50,243 nucleotides of DNA from SAR116 cluster bacterium MED-G06 (GTDB taxonomy: Bacteria; Pseudomonadota; Alphaproteobacteria; Puniceispirillales; Puniceispirillaceae). Location of the stretch: contig NTKV01000002.1 in NCBI GenBank assembly GCA_002457745.1, positions 1 through 50,243 of the forward strand, read 5' to 3'. The stretch's first letter is position 1; each line of letters begins with the position of its first letter. The notes beneath the pieces were generated by a model. That model searched no databases, had not been told where the DNA came from, and saw only the letters and a list, made by a program, of their open reading frames with translations. Made by a program: the position numbers and the translations under genes. Below are positions 7,734-16,224 of the stretch, in pieces.

Positions 7734-8732
7734 TCAGGACGCGCGTCTTAACTCGGCGGGATAACGCGCCTCCAGCTCGTCACCAAGATAAGCGGCAAGC
7801 TGACCCATGGCCGAGACACCCGCACGGGATTCGGCGTCGCTGTTGTAGTTGGTGTTGGTGTTGATGTCATAGACGTAAGGGCGGCCATCCGGATCGAGGA
7901 TGAACTCAAACGCGGCAACATCCAGCCCCTCATCCGCCATCACCGTCTGCATCCGCGGCACCAGAAGCTGACCCAGATCGCTTTCGGCAAACCCGTCAAC
8001 CACCTCGAAGGCGAAGCGCGGCGCGGCATCGGCCATGCAGGTGCTGGCCTCCAGCGAACACACGTCTGCCGGGCAGAGCTCGAACCCGTTGCTGGTATCG
8101 ACCCGCACCGCATAGGCAAGCTTGCGGCCGATGAACTCGACCCGCGTGATGGTCTGGTCGGGCGAGGTGATATAGCGCTGCACAAGCGTGATGCCATCAA
8201 CCGAGGGGTCAAAGTCAGTGCTGTTCACATATTCGGCAAGACCCTGGCGCGACCGGAACAGGCGAACGCCAAGCCCTTTGCCAGCGCGGTTATGTTTGGT
8301 GATCACCGGCTTGCCGTCAAAGCGCGAGAACGCCTCGATGAGGCTGCCAGCATCTGTCGCCGCGACAGTTTCCGGCACATCGAGGCCGGCATGGTGAAGG
8401 GCCGGATACTGGACCAGCTTGGAAATTTCGAGATTCAGCGCCGACCTGCCATTGATCACACGCCGGCCATGGCCTTCCAGCCAGGCAAGAACGCCGGCCG
8501 TCACCTCCGGCGCATAGCGGTTGCCACGGGTGTGCGACGACGCGCTCATCCGGTTATAGAACACACCCTGCGGCGGCGCCTCGGACAACGCCAGGTCTCC
8601 ATAGGCCATGTTCCAGTCCACATAGGGAAGACCGCGCGCCTCAAGGGCGTCAAACAATGGAGCCGTCCAGTCGGCATTTTCATGGATCACATGGATCGCC
8701 GGGATGGCCCCCGATGCATAGGAAACAGGCAT
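7734..8732 (-). CDS. ATP-grasp (RimK/glutathione-synthetase-like) ligase
   Basis: A 332-residue ATP-grasp enzyme. Features include the lysine strand KPVITKHNRAGKGLGVRLF (phosphate-binding loop), an acidic metal site in DVAAFEFILDPDGRPYVYDINTNTNYN, and an internal VQRYI strand. It resembles RimK-type alpha-L-glutamate ligases, which activate a carboxylate with ATP and join it to an amine; the substrate is unknown. The start at ATG 8730-8732 is chosen because an AGGAAGGGA site sits 8 bases upstream; the extra 45 residues of the longer frame do not look conserved. It neighbours a glutamine-synthetase-family ligase, suggesting related gamma-glutamyl or peptide-bond chemistry (inference). Confidence 0.78.
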   Translation of the reverse strand: MPVSYASGAIPAIHVIHENADWTAPLFDALEARGLPYVDWNMAYGDLALSEAPPQGVFYNRMSASSHTRGNRYAPEVTAGVLAWLEGHGRRVINGRSALNLEISKLVQYPALHHAGLDVPETVAATDAGSLIEAFSRFDGKPVITKHNRAGKGLGVRLFRSRQGLAEYVNSTDFDPSVDGITLVQRYITSPDQTITRVEFIGRKLAYAVRVDTSNGFELCPADVCSLEASTCMADAAPRFAFEVVDGFAESDLGQLLVPRMQTVMADEGLDVAAFEFILDPDGRPYVYDINTNTNYNSDAESRAGVSAMGQLAAYLGDELEARYPAELRRAS

Positions 8733-8944
8733 GTCTTGAATCCCTTCCTGAAATCTGTGGTTGACCAAGACATAGAATGATTTCCCATTTTCTCCATGGT
8801 GAGACGGCAAATAGAGAAGGATTTTTGACTGACGCGTAGATAATTGGAAATTTATGCCAAAATTCATGGCTCACGCAAAATGGTGCCAGACCAACAGGCA
8901 TCCGCTAGGATAGGGGGTCACGCTCCTGCCATCCGGTCGATACC

Positions 8945-10006
8945 ATGTTTTCCGTCTGTCCCGACAAGCTTCGCGCCTTCATTACCGAGATTTACCTGAA
9001 GATGGGGGTGCCGGCCGCGCCGGCCGCGCATCTTGCGGACACGCTGGTAATGGCAGATCTGTGGGGGCATTCCTCGCACGGCGTGATGCGGACTTTCTGG
9101 TATGGCGCGCGGTTCGCCAGCGGGGCGACACAGATCGCCGCAGAGCCCCATCTCGTCACCGATACCGGCCCGCTTCTGGCGCTTGATGGCGGTGACGGCA
9201 TCGGGCAATGGATCACCCAGACAGCGGTTGATCTGGCGAAGGATCGTGCCGCGACCTTCGGCATCGCTGCCGTCAGCGTTCGGAATTCGGGCCATTTCGG
9301 GACCTCCATGTATTTCACCCGGCAACTGGCCGAGGCCGGCATGATCGGGTTCCTTGCCACCAATGCCAGCCCGGCCGTGCCACCCCATGGCGGCGTGGAA
9401 AAGCTGATTGGCAACAACCCGCAGAGCTGGGCAGCGCCAACGGGCCTCGAGACCCCGTTCATTCTGGACTTTGCGCATTCCGCCGTGGCCCGCGGCAAGA
9501 TCTATCTTGCGCGTGAAAAGGGTGAGTCCATTCCAGCTGACTGGGCGCTTGATGCCGATGGCAATCCGACAACGGACGCCTCCGAGGCGATTGCCGGCAC
9601 GCTGCTGCCGATGGCCGGGCACAAGGGCGCCGGGCTTGCCGCAATGATGGATGTGCTTGGCGGGGTGCTGTCGGCAAGCGCACACGGCCCCGATGTTGCC
9701 GGGCCCTATATCGCCGACCGGCGCAGCGGGTCAGGACATCTTCTGATGGCCATCAACATCGCCAGCCTGCGGCAGCTTGATGAGTTCACCGACGAGATGC
9801 AGCAGATGATCACGCGCTGGAAATCCTCACGGCGGCAGCCTGGTGTTGAAGACATTCTCTATCCGGGCGAGCCGGAATTCCGCCATGAACAGGCGGCCCG
9901 CGCCACCGGACTGGGACTTCCCGAAGAGATGATGATCCGGTTGATCGAGGAGGCCCGTTCACTTGGTGTGACAAGCGATCCGGACTCCCTCGCCTTTCAG
10001 GCATGA
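8945..10006 (+). CDS. Ldh family (malate/L-lactate/sulfolactate) dehydrogenase
   Basis: A 353-residue NAD(P)-dependent 2-hydroxyacid dehydrogenase of the Ldh2/MdhA type, a fold distinct from classic LDH. Typical segments are the N-terminal helical region with MADLWGHSSHGVMR (conserved substrate-binding His near residue 42), SVRNSGHFGTSMYF (near 118), TNASPAVPPHGG, and LPMAGHKGAGLAAMMDVLGG. Substrates in the family include malate, lactate, sulfolactate, ureidoglycolate and delta-1-piperideine-2-carboxylate, and cannot be fixed here. No strong ribosome site precedes ATG 8945, but the family N-terminus begins there. It is divergent from the ATP-grasp gene and ends 32 bp from the convergent cyclic-nucleotide-binding gene. 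Confidence 0.85.
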   Translation: MFSVCPDKLRAFITEIYLKMGVPAAPAAHLADTLVMADLWGHSSHGVMRTFWYGARFASGATQIAAEPHLVTDTGPLLALDGGDGIGQWITQTAVDLAKDRAATFGIAAVSVRNSGHFGTSMYFTRQLAEAGMIGFLATNASPAVPPHGGVEKLIGNNPQSWAAPTGLETPFILDFAHSAVARGKIYLAREKGESIPADWALDADGNPTTDASEAIAGTLLPMAGHKGAGLAAMMDVLGGVLSASAHGPDVAGPYIADRRSGSGHLLMAINIASLRQLDEFTDEMQQMITRWKSSRRQPGVEDILYPGEPEFRHEQAARATGLGLPEEMMIRLIEEARSLGVTSDPDSLAFQA

Positions 10007-10038
10007 GGTGACGAGACCCGGCAGCCAGCCGAGGCAGG

Positions 10039-10452
10039 TCAGGGCCGCTCGATCTCCTCTGGCGCAAGGCTCTGATAGACATTCAGGAGAAGCCACCGCT
10101 CCTCATTCATCAGGTTGGCGTCGGCCAGACGATTGGTCAGATTGCGGACCAGCGCGCGCAGCACCGGGTCGGCCTCGGCAAGCTTGCGCTGCATGGTGCC
10201 GGAATCAATCACATCAATGACCGATGTGCTTGCTGTGACGGCGCGGGCGGTCCGCTCGCGCTCTCCCATGATCGAGGCCATTTCCCCGAACAGCTCGCCT
10301 GCCTTGAGCGTTGCCAGAACAAGCCCCTCACGAGAGACGATTTCGACCGATCCGGAATGGATCAGATAAATCTCGTCACTCCTGTCACCAAAATCAAAAA
10401 TCACATCGCCGGCCTTGAACGGCTTGCGGACCATATTCATGACAAGCTTCAT
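10039..10452 (-). CDS. Single-domain cyclic-nucleotide-binding protein
   Basis: A 137-residue protein consisting almost only of a Crp-type cyclic-nucleotide-binding beta-barrel: PFKAGDVIFDFGDRSDEIYLIHSG, then the phosphate-binding cassette GELFGEMASIMGERERTARAV with the expected Glu and Arg. A short helical tail with no helix-turn-helix follows, so it is probably a regulatory or scaffold subunit rather than a transcription factor. The start is placed at ATG 10450-10452 because GAGG lies 6 bases upstream; the frame also has an upstream GTG that overlaps that site. It lies downstream of the frameshifted PhzF gene on the same strand, 45 bp away, and may share its transcript. Confidence 0.8.
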   Translation of the reverse strand: MKLVMNMVRKPFKAGDVIFDFGDRSDEIYLIHSGSVEIVSREGLVLATLKAGELFGEMASIMGERERTARAVTASTSVIDVIDSGTMQRKLAEADPVLRALVRNLTNRLADANLMNEERWLLLNVYQSLAPEEIERP

Positions 10453-10497
10453 AACGCACCTCACAGTCGCGCTGGCGCCACCGGCACCGTCGGGGCG

Positions 10498-11321
10498 TCA
10501 TTGTTCCAGTATCTCGCCTGTCATGTAAAGCGTGGCATATCCCGAGATCAGAACACGGTCCCCGGCAAGGCGGCACCACAGGTCACCGCCGCGTGCTGAG
10601 ACCTGACGGGCATGGAGACTGTCTTTGCCAAGCTTTGCCGCCCAGTAGGGAATGATTGTGCAATGCGCCGAGCCTGTTACCGGATCCTCGTCAATGCCGC
10701 AATGCGGCGCGAAATAGCGTGAAGCACAGTACACCCCTCCCCCGGCCCGGTGATCACCAGCCCGTCGCCTTCCAGATCATGGATATAGTCCAGATCCGGT
10801 GTCACCGCACGGACAGCCGCCTCACTCTCCAGAATTGCCAGATTCATAACCGCCCGCCTGAATTCCACCAGCGGCGCGCCAATCGCAGCCTCCAGCCCGT
10901 CCGGAACCGGCATTGGGACGCCGTCACGCGCCGGGAAATCCAGCGTGATCTTCCCGTCTGCCTCGCGCCGGGCCGCCAGCCCCCCACTTGCCGAGGAAAA
11001 CCGGATTTCATCCCGATCCCAGCCAAGCTGGCTGAACAGCACGAAGGCCGAGGCCAGTGTCGCATGGCCACACAGGTTAGCCTCGGCAGCCGGGGTGAAC
11101 CAGCGGATCTCGAAATCCGCATCGGCATCCCCGCAACCGGTAATTTCGGAATCAGTATTCTCGGCGGGAACAAGAAAGGCTGTTTCCGACAGATTGTTCT
11201 CAGCGCCGATGGCCTGCATTGTTTCCGCATCAAGCCAGCTTTCGAGCGGCACAACGGCGGCGGGGTTACCGGCATAGAGCCGGTCGGTGAAGGCATCAAC
11301 CTGATACAGCGGCAGAGCCAT
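10498..11321 (-). pseudogene. PhzF-family isomerase/epimerase, frameshifted
   Basis: Two frames together make a PhzF (diaminopimelate-epimerase-fold) protein. The 5' frame gives MALPLYQVDAFTDRLYAGNPAAV with the conserved catalytic Glu segment AENNLSETAF (E near 45) and the ANLCGHATLA motif. The 3' frame gives SRYFAPHCGIDEDPVTGSAHC, the family's C-terminal signature. The break falls at the C/G run 10734-10743: one extra G would restore GEGVYCASRYF in frame. The start at ATG 11319-11321 follows AAGGAG with 6-base spacing. Both halves are well conserved, so this is either a very recent inactivation or a single-base sequencing/assembly error in a homopolymer. PhzF relatives act on varied small metabolites. 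Confidence 0.75.
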
Positions 11322-11510
11322 GATCATCTCCTTGGGCGGGGGCAGCACACTTTCCTGTGCGCGTCTCTGTCACCACCGTGCCGTGGTTAAGCTTCAGCGT
11401 CAAAGCACCGCCGCGCGGTCCGGCCTGCCGCTCGACAAGGCGGCACCATCATGCCAGCATCAGGCCATCGCCTTGATGTTGTCCTGATCCCTGTTTCAGA
11501 AAGCCGTGTC

Positions 11511-12959
11511 ATGACCGGAACGCCCGCCTTCACCGGACCCGAACTGTGCCACCTTCAGGCCCATGAGGTCATCGATCTTCTGAAACGCGGCGAAATCAGC
11601 CCACAGGACTGTCTTGATGCCGCCTTTACCCGCATCGACCAGATTGAACCCACGATCAACGCGATGCCGACAACCTGCCGGGACCGCGCCTATGCTGCTG
11701 CGGCCAGCCTTGACGTCTCGCATCACGGAAAAGCGGGGTTCCTGGCGGGGCTGCCGATTGCGATCAAGGATCTGACACCTGTGGAAGGGGTGCGCACCAC
11801 CTTCGGGACGAAAGCCTTTGCCGATTTCGTGCCAGCGGCAAGTGATCCGCTGGTTGCACGGCTGGAATCACGCGGCGGCATTGTCGTTGGCAAGACCAAC
11901 ACGCCGGAAATGGGGGCCGGCGCCAACACCTTCAACGCTGTGTTCGGGGCGACGCTGAATCCCTGGGACACGCATCTCAACCCGGGCGGGTCTTCCGGCG
12001 GGGCGGCGGCATCACTTGCCACTGGCGAGGTCTGGTTGAGCCATGGCTCCGACCATGGGGGCAGCCTTCGCACGCCGGCCGGCTATTGCGGCATTGTCGG
12101 GTTGCGGCCAAGCCCGGGCCGCGCCGCCAGCGCCGGTCCGGCGGGTTTCATGACAGAAGGGGCACAGGGCCCGATGGCACGGTCGGTCCGCGACTGCGCC
12201 CTGTTTCTCGACAGCATGGCCGGCCACACCCCGGCAAACCCGCTATCCTATCCGGGTCCGGAGACAGGAAGTTTCGAACAGGCCGTGATCGCGTCCTCTC
12301 CGCAAATCCGGATCGGGTTCTCGGCTGACTTCAACGGCATGGCACAGGCGGACACCGAAGTCCTCGACCATCTGCGGGGTGTATTGCGCCAGATGGAAGC
12401 CAATGGTGCCGAGGTCGAGGAAACCTGCCCTGATCTCAACACGCTCGAGGCCACCTATTATACGCTTCGCGGCATGGATATGGCGGTGACCTTCCACAAT
12501 ATGCCCGACGAGGCGAAGGCGCATTTCAAACAGACGCTGACCGACAATATGGCCTATGGGCGCGCGATGCGTGTCGATGATGTGGCCCGTGCACAGATCA
12601 ACAGGACGGTGATCTACAACAACATGTGCCGCTTCTTCGAGCGGTTCGATGTGCTGGCCTGTCCGGTGGTGGGCTGCATGCCGCACCCGCAGACCGAAGA
12701 ATGGGTGAGCGAGGTCGGCGGGGTCAGACTGACAGGCTATATGGACTGGCTTCGCTTTGCCTTTCTGGCAACAACCACCGGACTGCCGGCGATCTCGGTG
12801 CCCGTCGGGCCCGGTCCGCGCGGCCTTCCCATCGGCATCCAGCTGATTGGCAAACCACGCGGCGAGGCAGCTCTGCTGGCAGCAGCAGCAGCCTTCGAAA
12901 CGGTCACCGGCGGACCGAAAACACCCATTGATCCACTGCGCAGCGGCAGCAGCGCCTGA
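11511..12959 (+). CDS. Amidase (amidase signature family)
   Basis: A 482-residue Ser-Ser-Lys amidase. The catalytic Lys is in LPIAIKDLTPVEGV, the cis-Ser and nucleophile Ser in NPGGSSGGAAASLA and SDHGGSLRTPAGYCG. It would hydrolyse a carboxamide to acid plus ammonia; the sequence alone does not separate general amidases from GatA, but the lack of neighbouring gatB/gatC and the divergent C-terminus favour a stand-alone amidase. ATG 11511 is used because the conserved N-terminal helix starts just after it; an in-frame ATG at 11451 would add 20 residues. It ends 6 bp before the convergent EamA transporter gene. Confidence 0.88.
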   Translation: MTGTPAFTGPELCHLQAHEVIDLLKRGEISPQDCLDAAFTRIDQIEPTINAMPTTCRDRAYAAAASLDVSHHGKAGFLAGLPIAIKDLTPVEGVRTTFGTKAFADFVPAASDPLVARLESRGGIVVGKTNTPEMGAGANTFNAVFGATLNPWDTHLNPGGSSGGAAASLATGEVWLSHGSDHGGSLRTPAGYCGIVGLRPSPGRAASAGPAGFMTEGAQGPMARSVRDCALFLDSMAGHTPANPLSYPGPETGSFEQAVIASSPQIRIGFSADFNGMAQADTEVLDHLRGVLRQMEANGAEVEETCPDLNTLEATYYTLRGMDMAVTFHNMPDEAKAHFKQTLTDNMAYGRAMRVDDVARAQINRTVIYNNMCRFFERFDVLACPVVGCMPHPQTEEWVSEVGGVRLTGYMDWLRFAFLATTTGLPAISVPVGPGPRGLPIGIQLIGKPRGEAALLAAAAAFETVTGGPKTPIDPLRSGSSA

Positions 12960-12965
12960 TGCTGT

Positions 12966-13898
12966 TCAGCTCTGCCTTCGTCGCAATATCCGCCCGTCCG
13001 TCACCAGCAGCCCGGCAATGATCAGCGCCAGCCCTGCAAGGTGACGCATCAGCAGCTCTTCTCCAAGAAAGGCAACACCGAGAAGAATCGCGCCCGGCGG
13101 GATCAGGATCGTCACCAGTGACAGGTTCGTGGCCCCGGCCGTGGTCAGGATGCGGAAATAGAGGCCATAGGCAAAGGCAGTGGAAATGCTGGCAATTCCG
13201 ATCACCGCCAGGATGACCGCCATGCCGGGCGCCGGCATCTGCCACGGTCGGTCGAGGACCAGCCAGAGCGGCAGCAGAAGCAGGCTGGAGCACACCAGCT
13301 GGCCCGCGGCCGTGGTCATCGGCATGATGCCAAATGTGCGGAAACATCGCCCGAAGACAAACGCGTACCCATAGCTGAGCGAAGCGCCGAGAAGCGCGCA
13401 ATAGGCTGCCAGCGTGGCGCCGGAATCATGCATCATGCCGCCCCCGACCATCACCGCCACACCGGCAAAGCCAAGCAGGACGCCGGCAAGCCGCGACGGT
13501 GACAGGCGTTCATCATCGGTCAGGAGATGCGCCACGATCACGGTGAAAATGGGTGACGTGGCGTTCAGGATCGCCGCTTGGCCCGACGAGACATGCCCCT
13601 GCGCCCAGACAATCAGACAAAAGGGAAGCACGTTGTTGAACAGCCCCATGATCAGGAAGGCGCGCCAGATGGCCGGATCGCGCGGCAGACTTATCCCCCG
13701 CCAGATCAGCCAGGGCACAAGGATCAGGCTGGCGATGCTGACGCGCCCGATGACGATGCTCATCACCGGGAGTTCGCGCACGGCAACGCCGTTGAAGAAG
13801 AAGGAGCCTGCCCAGACGAGGGACAGGGTGATCAGCAACATCCATTCATGCGGGCGCATTTCATTGTTGATTGCTGCGGTATTCTGCGATGCGGTCAT
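12966..13898 (-). CDS. EamA-family DMT transporter
   Basis: A 310-residue inner-membrane protein with about ten hydrophobic helices in two EamA repeats. The first begins at ITLSLVWAGSFFFNGVAVRELP and holds the family pattern VIGRVSIASLILVPW; the second begins near AYCALLGASLSYGYAFVFGR and ends VAFLGEELLMRHLAGLALIIAG. It probably exports a small metabolite; the substrate is unknown. ATG 13896-13898 overlaps the TGA of the upstream GNAT gene (ATGA), showing translational coupling and a shared transcript with the GNAT and aldo/keto reductase genes. Confidence 0.85.
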   Translation of the reverse strand: MTASQNTAAINNEMRPHEWMLLITLSLVWAGSFFFNGVAVRELPVMSIVIGRVSIASLILVPWLIWRGISLPRDPAIWRAFLIMGLFNNVLPFCLIVWAQGHVSSGQAAILNATSPIFTVIVAHLLTDDERLSPSRLAGVLLGFAGVAVMVGGGMMHDSGATLAAYCALLGASLSYGYAFVFGRCFRTFGIMPMTTAAGQLVCSSLLLLPLWLVLDRPWQMPAPGMAVILAVIGIASISTAFAYGLYFRILTTAGATNLSLVTILIPPGAILLGVAFLGEELLMRHLAGLALIIAGLLVTDGRILRRRQS

Positions 13899-14620
13899 GA
13901 TGCCCCGCGATGACGGAGGGCGGCAAGGCTGACCCGCTGCCGACCACCAGAATCGAAATTCGCCGCATCAAGCCATGCTTCGAAGGCTGCCCTGGCATCC
14001 TGCCACTCACTGTCGAGGATGGAGAACCAGGCGGTATCCCGATTTCGTCCGTTGATTACGGCAGCTTGCCGGAAGACCCCTTCAAAGGTGAATCCAAGCC
14101 GGCGCGCCGCATCTTTTGACCGCTCGTTCAGATCGTTGCATTTCCATTCATAGCGGCGATAGCCCCACCCGTCGAACACCTGACGCATCATCAGATACAT
14201 CACTTCGGTGGCTGCCGGCGTACGCTGCAGCGCCGGGCTGTAATTGATGTGACCAACCTCAATCACCCCGTTTGGCGGATCGATCCGCAGATAGCTTGCC
14301 ATGCCGACGGCGCGTCCACTTGCCAGATCGACGATGGCATAGAACAGCGGGTCACTGCCAAGGCAGCCATTCGTCAGAAACGCCTCAAACTCATCGCGAC
14401 TGTCAAACGGGCCATAGGGAAGATAGTTCCACACCACACCATCCGGATCCGCCATATAGGCATCATGAAGGTCCGCGGCATGGTCAAGCCGGAGAGGGTC
14501 GATTCGGCAGAAACGACCCGTCACCGGAACAGGATCAGGCAGCGTGGCACCGCTCCATCCGGGCACTGGCCGGCCAGGGTTGTTTGGGGACGTGATGGGA
14601 TGGTCGGTGGTGGTCGTCAT
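13895..14620 (-). CDS. GNAT acetyltransferase (RimJ/RimL type)
   Basis: A protein of about 241 residues with a GNAT fold: GRFCRIDPLRLDHAADLHDAY at the N-terminus, FYAIVDLASGRAVGMASYLRI (strand 4), and the C-terminal WKCNDLNERSKDAARRLGFTFEGVFRQ, the acetyl-CoA segment typical of RimJ/RimL-like enzymes. The target is unknown; several relatives acetylate amino groups of antibiotics or ribosomal proteins. The start is placed at ATG 14618-14620 with AGGTG just upstream; a GTG two codons earlier is the alternative. It is the middle gene of a tight minus-strand trio, overlapping the downstream transporter by 4 bp and starting a few bases after the aldo/keto reductase. Confidence 0.83.
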   Translation of the reverse strand: MTTTTDHPITSPNNPGRPVPGWSGATLPDPVPVTGRFCRIDPLRLDHAADLHDAYMADPDGVVWNYLPYGPFDSRDEFEAFLTNGCLGSDPLFYAIVDLASGRAVGMASYLRIDPPNGVIEVGHINYSPALQRTPAATEVMYLMMRQVFDGWGYRRYEWKCNDLNERSKDAARRLGFTFEGVFRQAAVINGRNRDTAWFSILDSEWQDARAAFEAWLDAANFDSGGRQRVSLAALRHRGAS

Positions 14621-14626
14621 TGTCAC

Positions 14627-15631
14627 CTAGCAGTATTTCTCCGGCCCGACCCACTGTGTCTGCGAGTAGCGGTCGCCATGCGCCCAGCCGACCGGAAGCG
14701 CCTCTTCGATGGCAGCCAGTGCCGCGGCGTCAAGATCAAGCCTTACCCCGGCGCAATGTTCACGAAGATGGTCAGGTGAGCGGGTACCGGGTATCGGGAT
14801 CACATGATCCCCCTGGTGAATCAGCCAGGCAATGGCCAGGGCCGCGGCGCTGCTTCCCATATCGGCGGCAAGCTGGCGGAACGCTTTGCCAGCTTCGATG
14901 TTTGCTGTCAGATTTGGTTCCTGGAACCGGGGGTTCACTTTCAGGAAGGGCAGCGTTTCCGCCTTTTCCGGCGAACAGGGCCTGTCGGTCAGAAGCGACC
15001 GCCCAACAGGGGAGAAGGCAACCAGCGCGGTGCCAAGCTCCTTGGTGGACTGCACCAGTCCCAGTTCGGGGAACCGGACCGCCAGCGAATATTCAGACTG
15101 AACAGCCATCACATGATGCACCGCGTTGGCGCGCCGAAGGGATGACGGCGCGATCTCGGAAAATCCGAAGCCGCCGATCTTTCCCTTTTTGATCAGGCCA
15201 GCCAGTGTGTCTGTCACCTCCTCGATCGGGAGGCTGGAGTCACGCCGGTGAACATAGAACAGATCAACCTTTTCAAGACCAAGCCGGGCGAGCGAGGCGT
15301 CGAGTTGCTCTTCCAGATGCGCTGCGCTGTTGTTGAAGGCGCGCGCCCCGGTGTCAGGATCCTTGGTGATGCCGGCTTTCGTGGCAATGGTGAACATCTC
15401 GTGTCTGGCAGCGCCCTGCTTCGCAAGGAAACTGCCAATCACAGATTCCGAGACATGCGGACCATAGACATTCGCGGTGTCGATATGAGTCACACCCTCA
15501 TCGAGGGCCGTCTGCAGAATCGCATGCGACTGTGCCTCGTCGGTCTCACCATAAAAATTGCTGAAGGACATCGCACCGATGCCGATGGCGGAAATCTGCG
15601 GACCACCGCTGCCAAGCTGTCTTTGCTTCAT
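14627..15631 (-). CDS. Aldo/keto reductase
   Basis: A 334-residue AKR-fold oxidoreductase. Conserved elements are GIGAMSFSNFYG, ALDEGVTHIDTANVYGPHVSE (catalytic Asp and Tyr), FTIATKAGI (catalytic Lys), VDLFYVHRRDSSLPIEE (His) and VIPIPGTRSPDHLREH (NADPH-binding tail). This is the AKR13-like group of NADPH-dependent carbonyl reductases; the substrate is unknown. The start at ATG 15629-15631 is preferred over an 11-codon longer frame because the conserved sequence begins there. It leads the GNAT/EamA transcript on the minus strand. Confidence 0.87.
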   Translation of the reverse strand: MKQRQLGSGGPQISAIGIGAMSFSNFYGETDEAQSHAILQTALDEGVTHIDTANVYGPHVSESVIGSFLAKQGAARHEMFTIATKAGITKDPDTGARAFNNSAAHLEEQLDASLARLGLEKVDLFYVHRRDSSLPIEEVTDTLAGLIKKGKIGGFGFSEIAPSSLRRANAVHHVMAVQSEYSLAVRFPELGLVQSTKELGTALVAFSPVGRSLLTDRPCSPEKAETLPFLKVNPRFQEPNLTANIEAGKAFRQLAADMGSSAAALAIAWLIHQGDHVIPIPGTRSPDHLREHCAGVRLDLDAAALAAIEEALPVGWAHGDRYSQTQWVGPEKYC

Positions 15632-15726
15632 AAACCCTGACCTATCAAGATGCTGCTGCTGCACAGGATTGCGCCGCAGCCTGATGCTAACAGCCTAGCA
15701 CAGCATGCTGGCAGATGCTTGCAGGT

Positions 15727-16080
15727 CTATTCGAAATCACCACGACAGAGGAACACCGCCGTCGCCACATTGCCTTCAAGCCTCAACGTCTCGACAACGG
15801 CAATCTCGTAGCCTGCAGCAACGCAATCATTCTTGGCCAGGCGACGCACCTCGATCGGCGGCGACAGGAAGGCCGAATATTGCGTATCCCATTCATAGAC
15901 GACTGACGTTGTTTCAGTGCCAGCGTCGCTTGCCGGTGCCGCAGCGCTGTCTTCGTCCTGTTCGGTGGTGACAGCATCTGCCGGTTCCGCTGGAAGCCGC
16001 GGATCTGGTGTGGACGAACAGCCGACGAGCACAAGACCCGCAATACCAGACATCAGAATTCGCGTTATGTTCCCGGACAT
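15727..16080 (-). CDS. Predicted lipoprotein
   Basis: A protein of about 117 residues with a lipoprotein signal: a hydrophobic run ending in the lipobox LVGC (Cys near residue 21) followed by SSTPDP, so the mature protein should be lipid-anchored at the cell envelope. An acidic linker (TTEQDEDSAAAPASDAG) precedes a short C-terminal domain with two cysteines (KNDCVAAGYEIAVVE ... VFLCRGDFE) that may form a disulfide. The start at ATG 16078-16080 is chosen for the signal peptide and a GGAG site upstream. No family recognised; function unknown. Confidence 0.65.
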   Translation of the reverse strand: MSGNITRILMSGIAGLVLVGCSSTPDPRLPAEPADAVTTEQDEDSAAAPASDAGTETTSVVYEWDTQYSAFLSPPIEVRRLAKNDCVAAGYEIAVVETLRLEGNVATAVFLCRGDFE

Positions 16081-16201
16081 CCCCAAGCTCCGTAACATGC
16101 ATTGTAATGGTTGGCACAACCTGCCCACGAAGCGTATACTAGTTGCAATGAGAAGCGTCCGTAAAGCGACAATCAGGGGCGTCGATATGAAATACGATCA
16201 A

Positions 16202-16219
16202 AATGGGCTTTCGCCCGCA
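16202..16219 (-). terminator. Weak hairpin after the second EamA gene
   Basis: On the minus strand, GGGC-GAAA-GCCC (16205-16216) is followed by ATTTTGATC, starting 8 bases past the transporter stop. The stem is only 4 bp with a GNRA-type loop and the U-tract is short, so it is a marginal terminator. Confidence 0.35.
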
Positions 16220-16224
16220 TGATT

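Noticed and set aside
8825-8853. Promoter for the Ldh-family gene
   Set aside because: TTGACT is present, but the correctly spaced -10 is poor and a better GATAAT has no matching -35.
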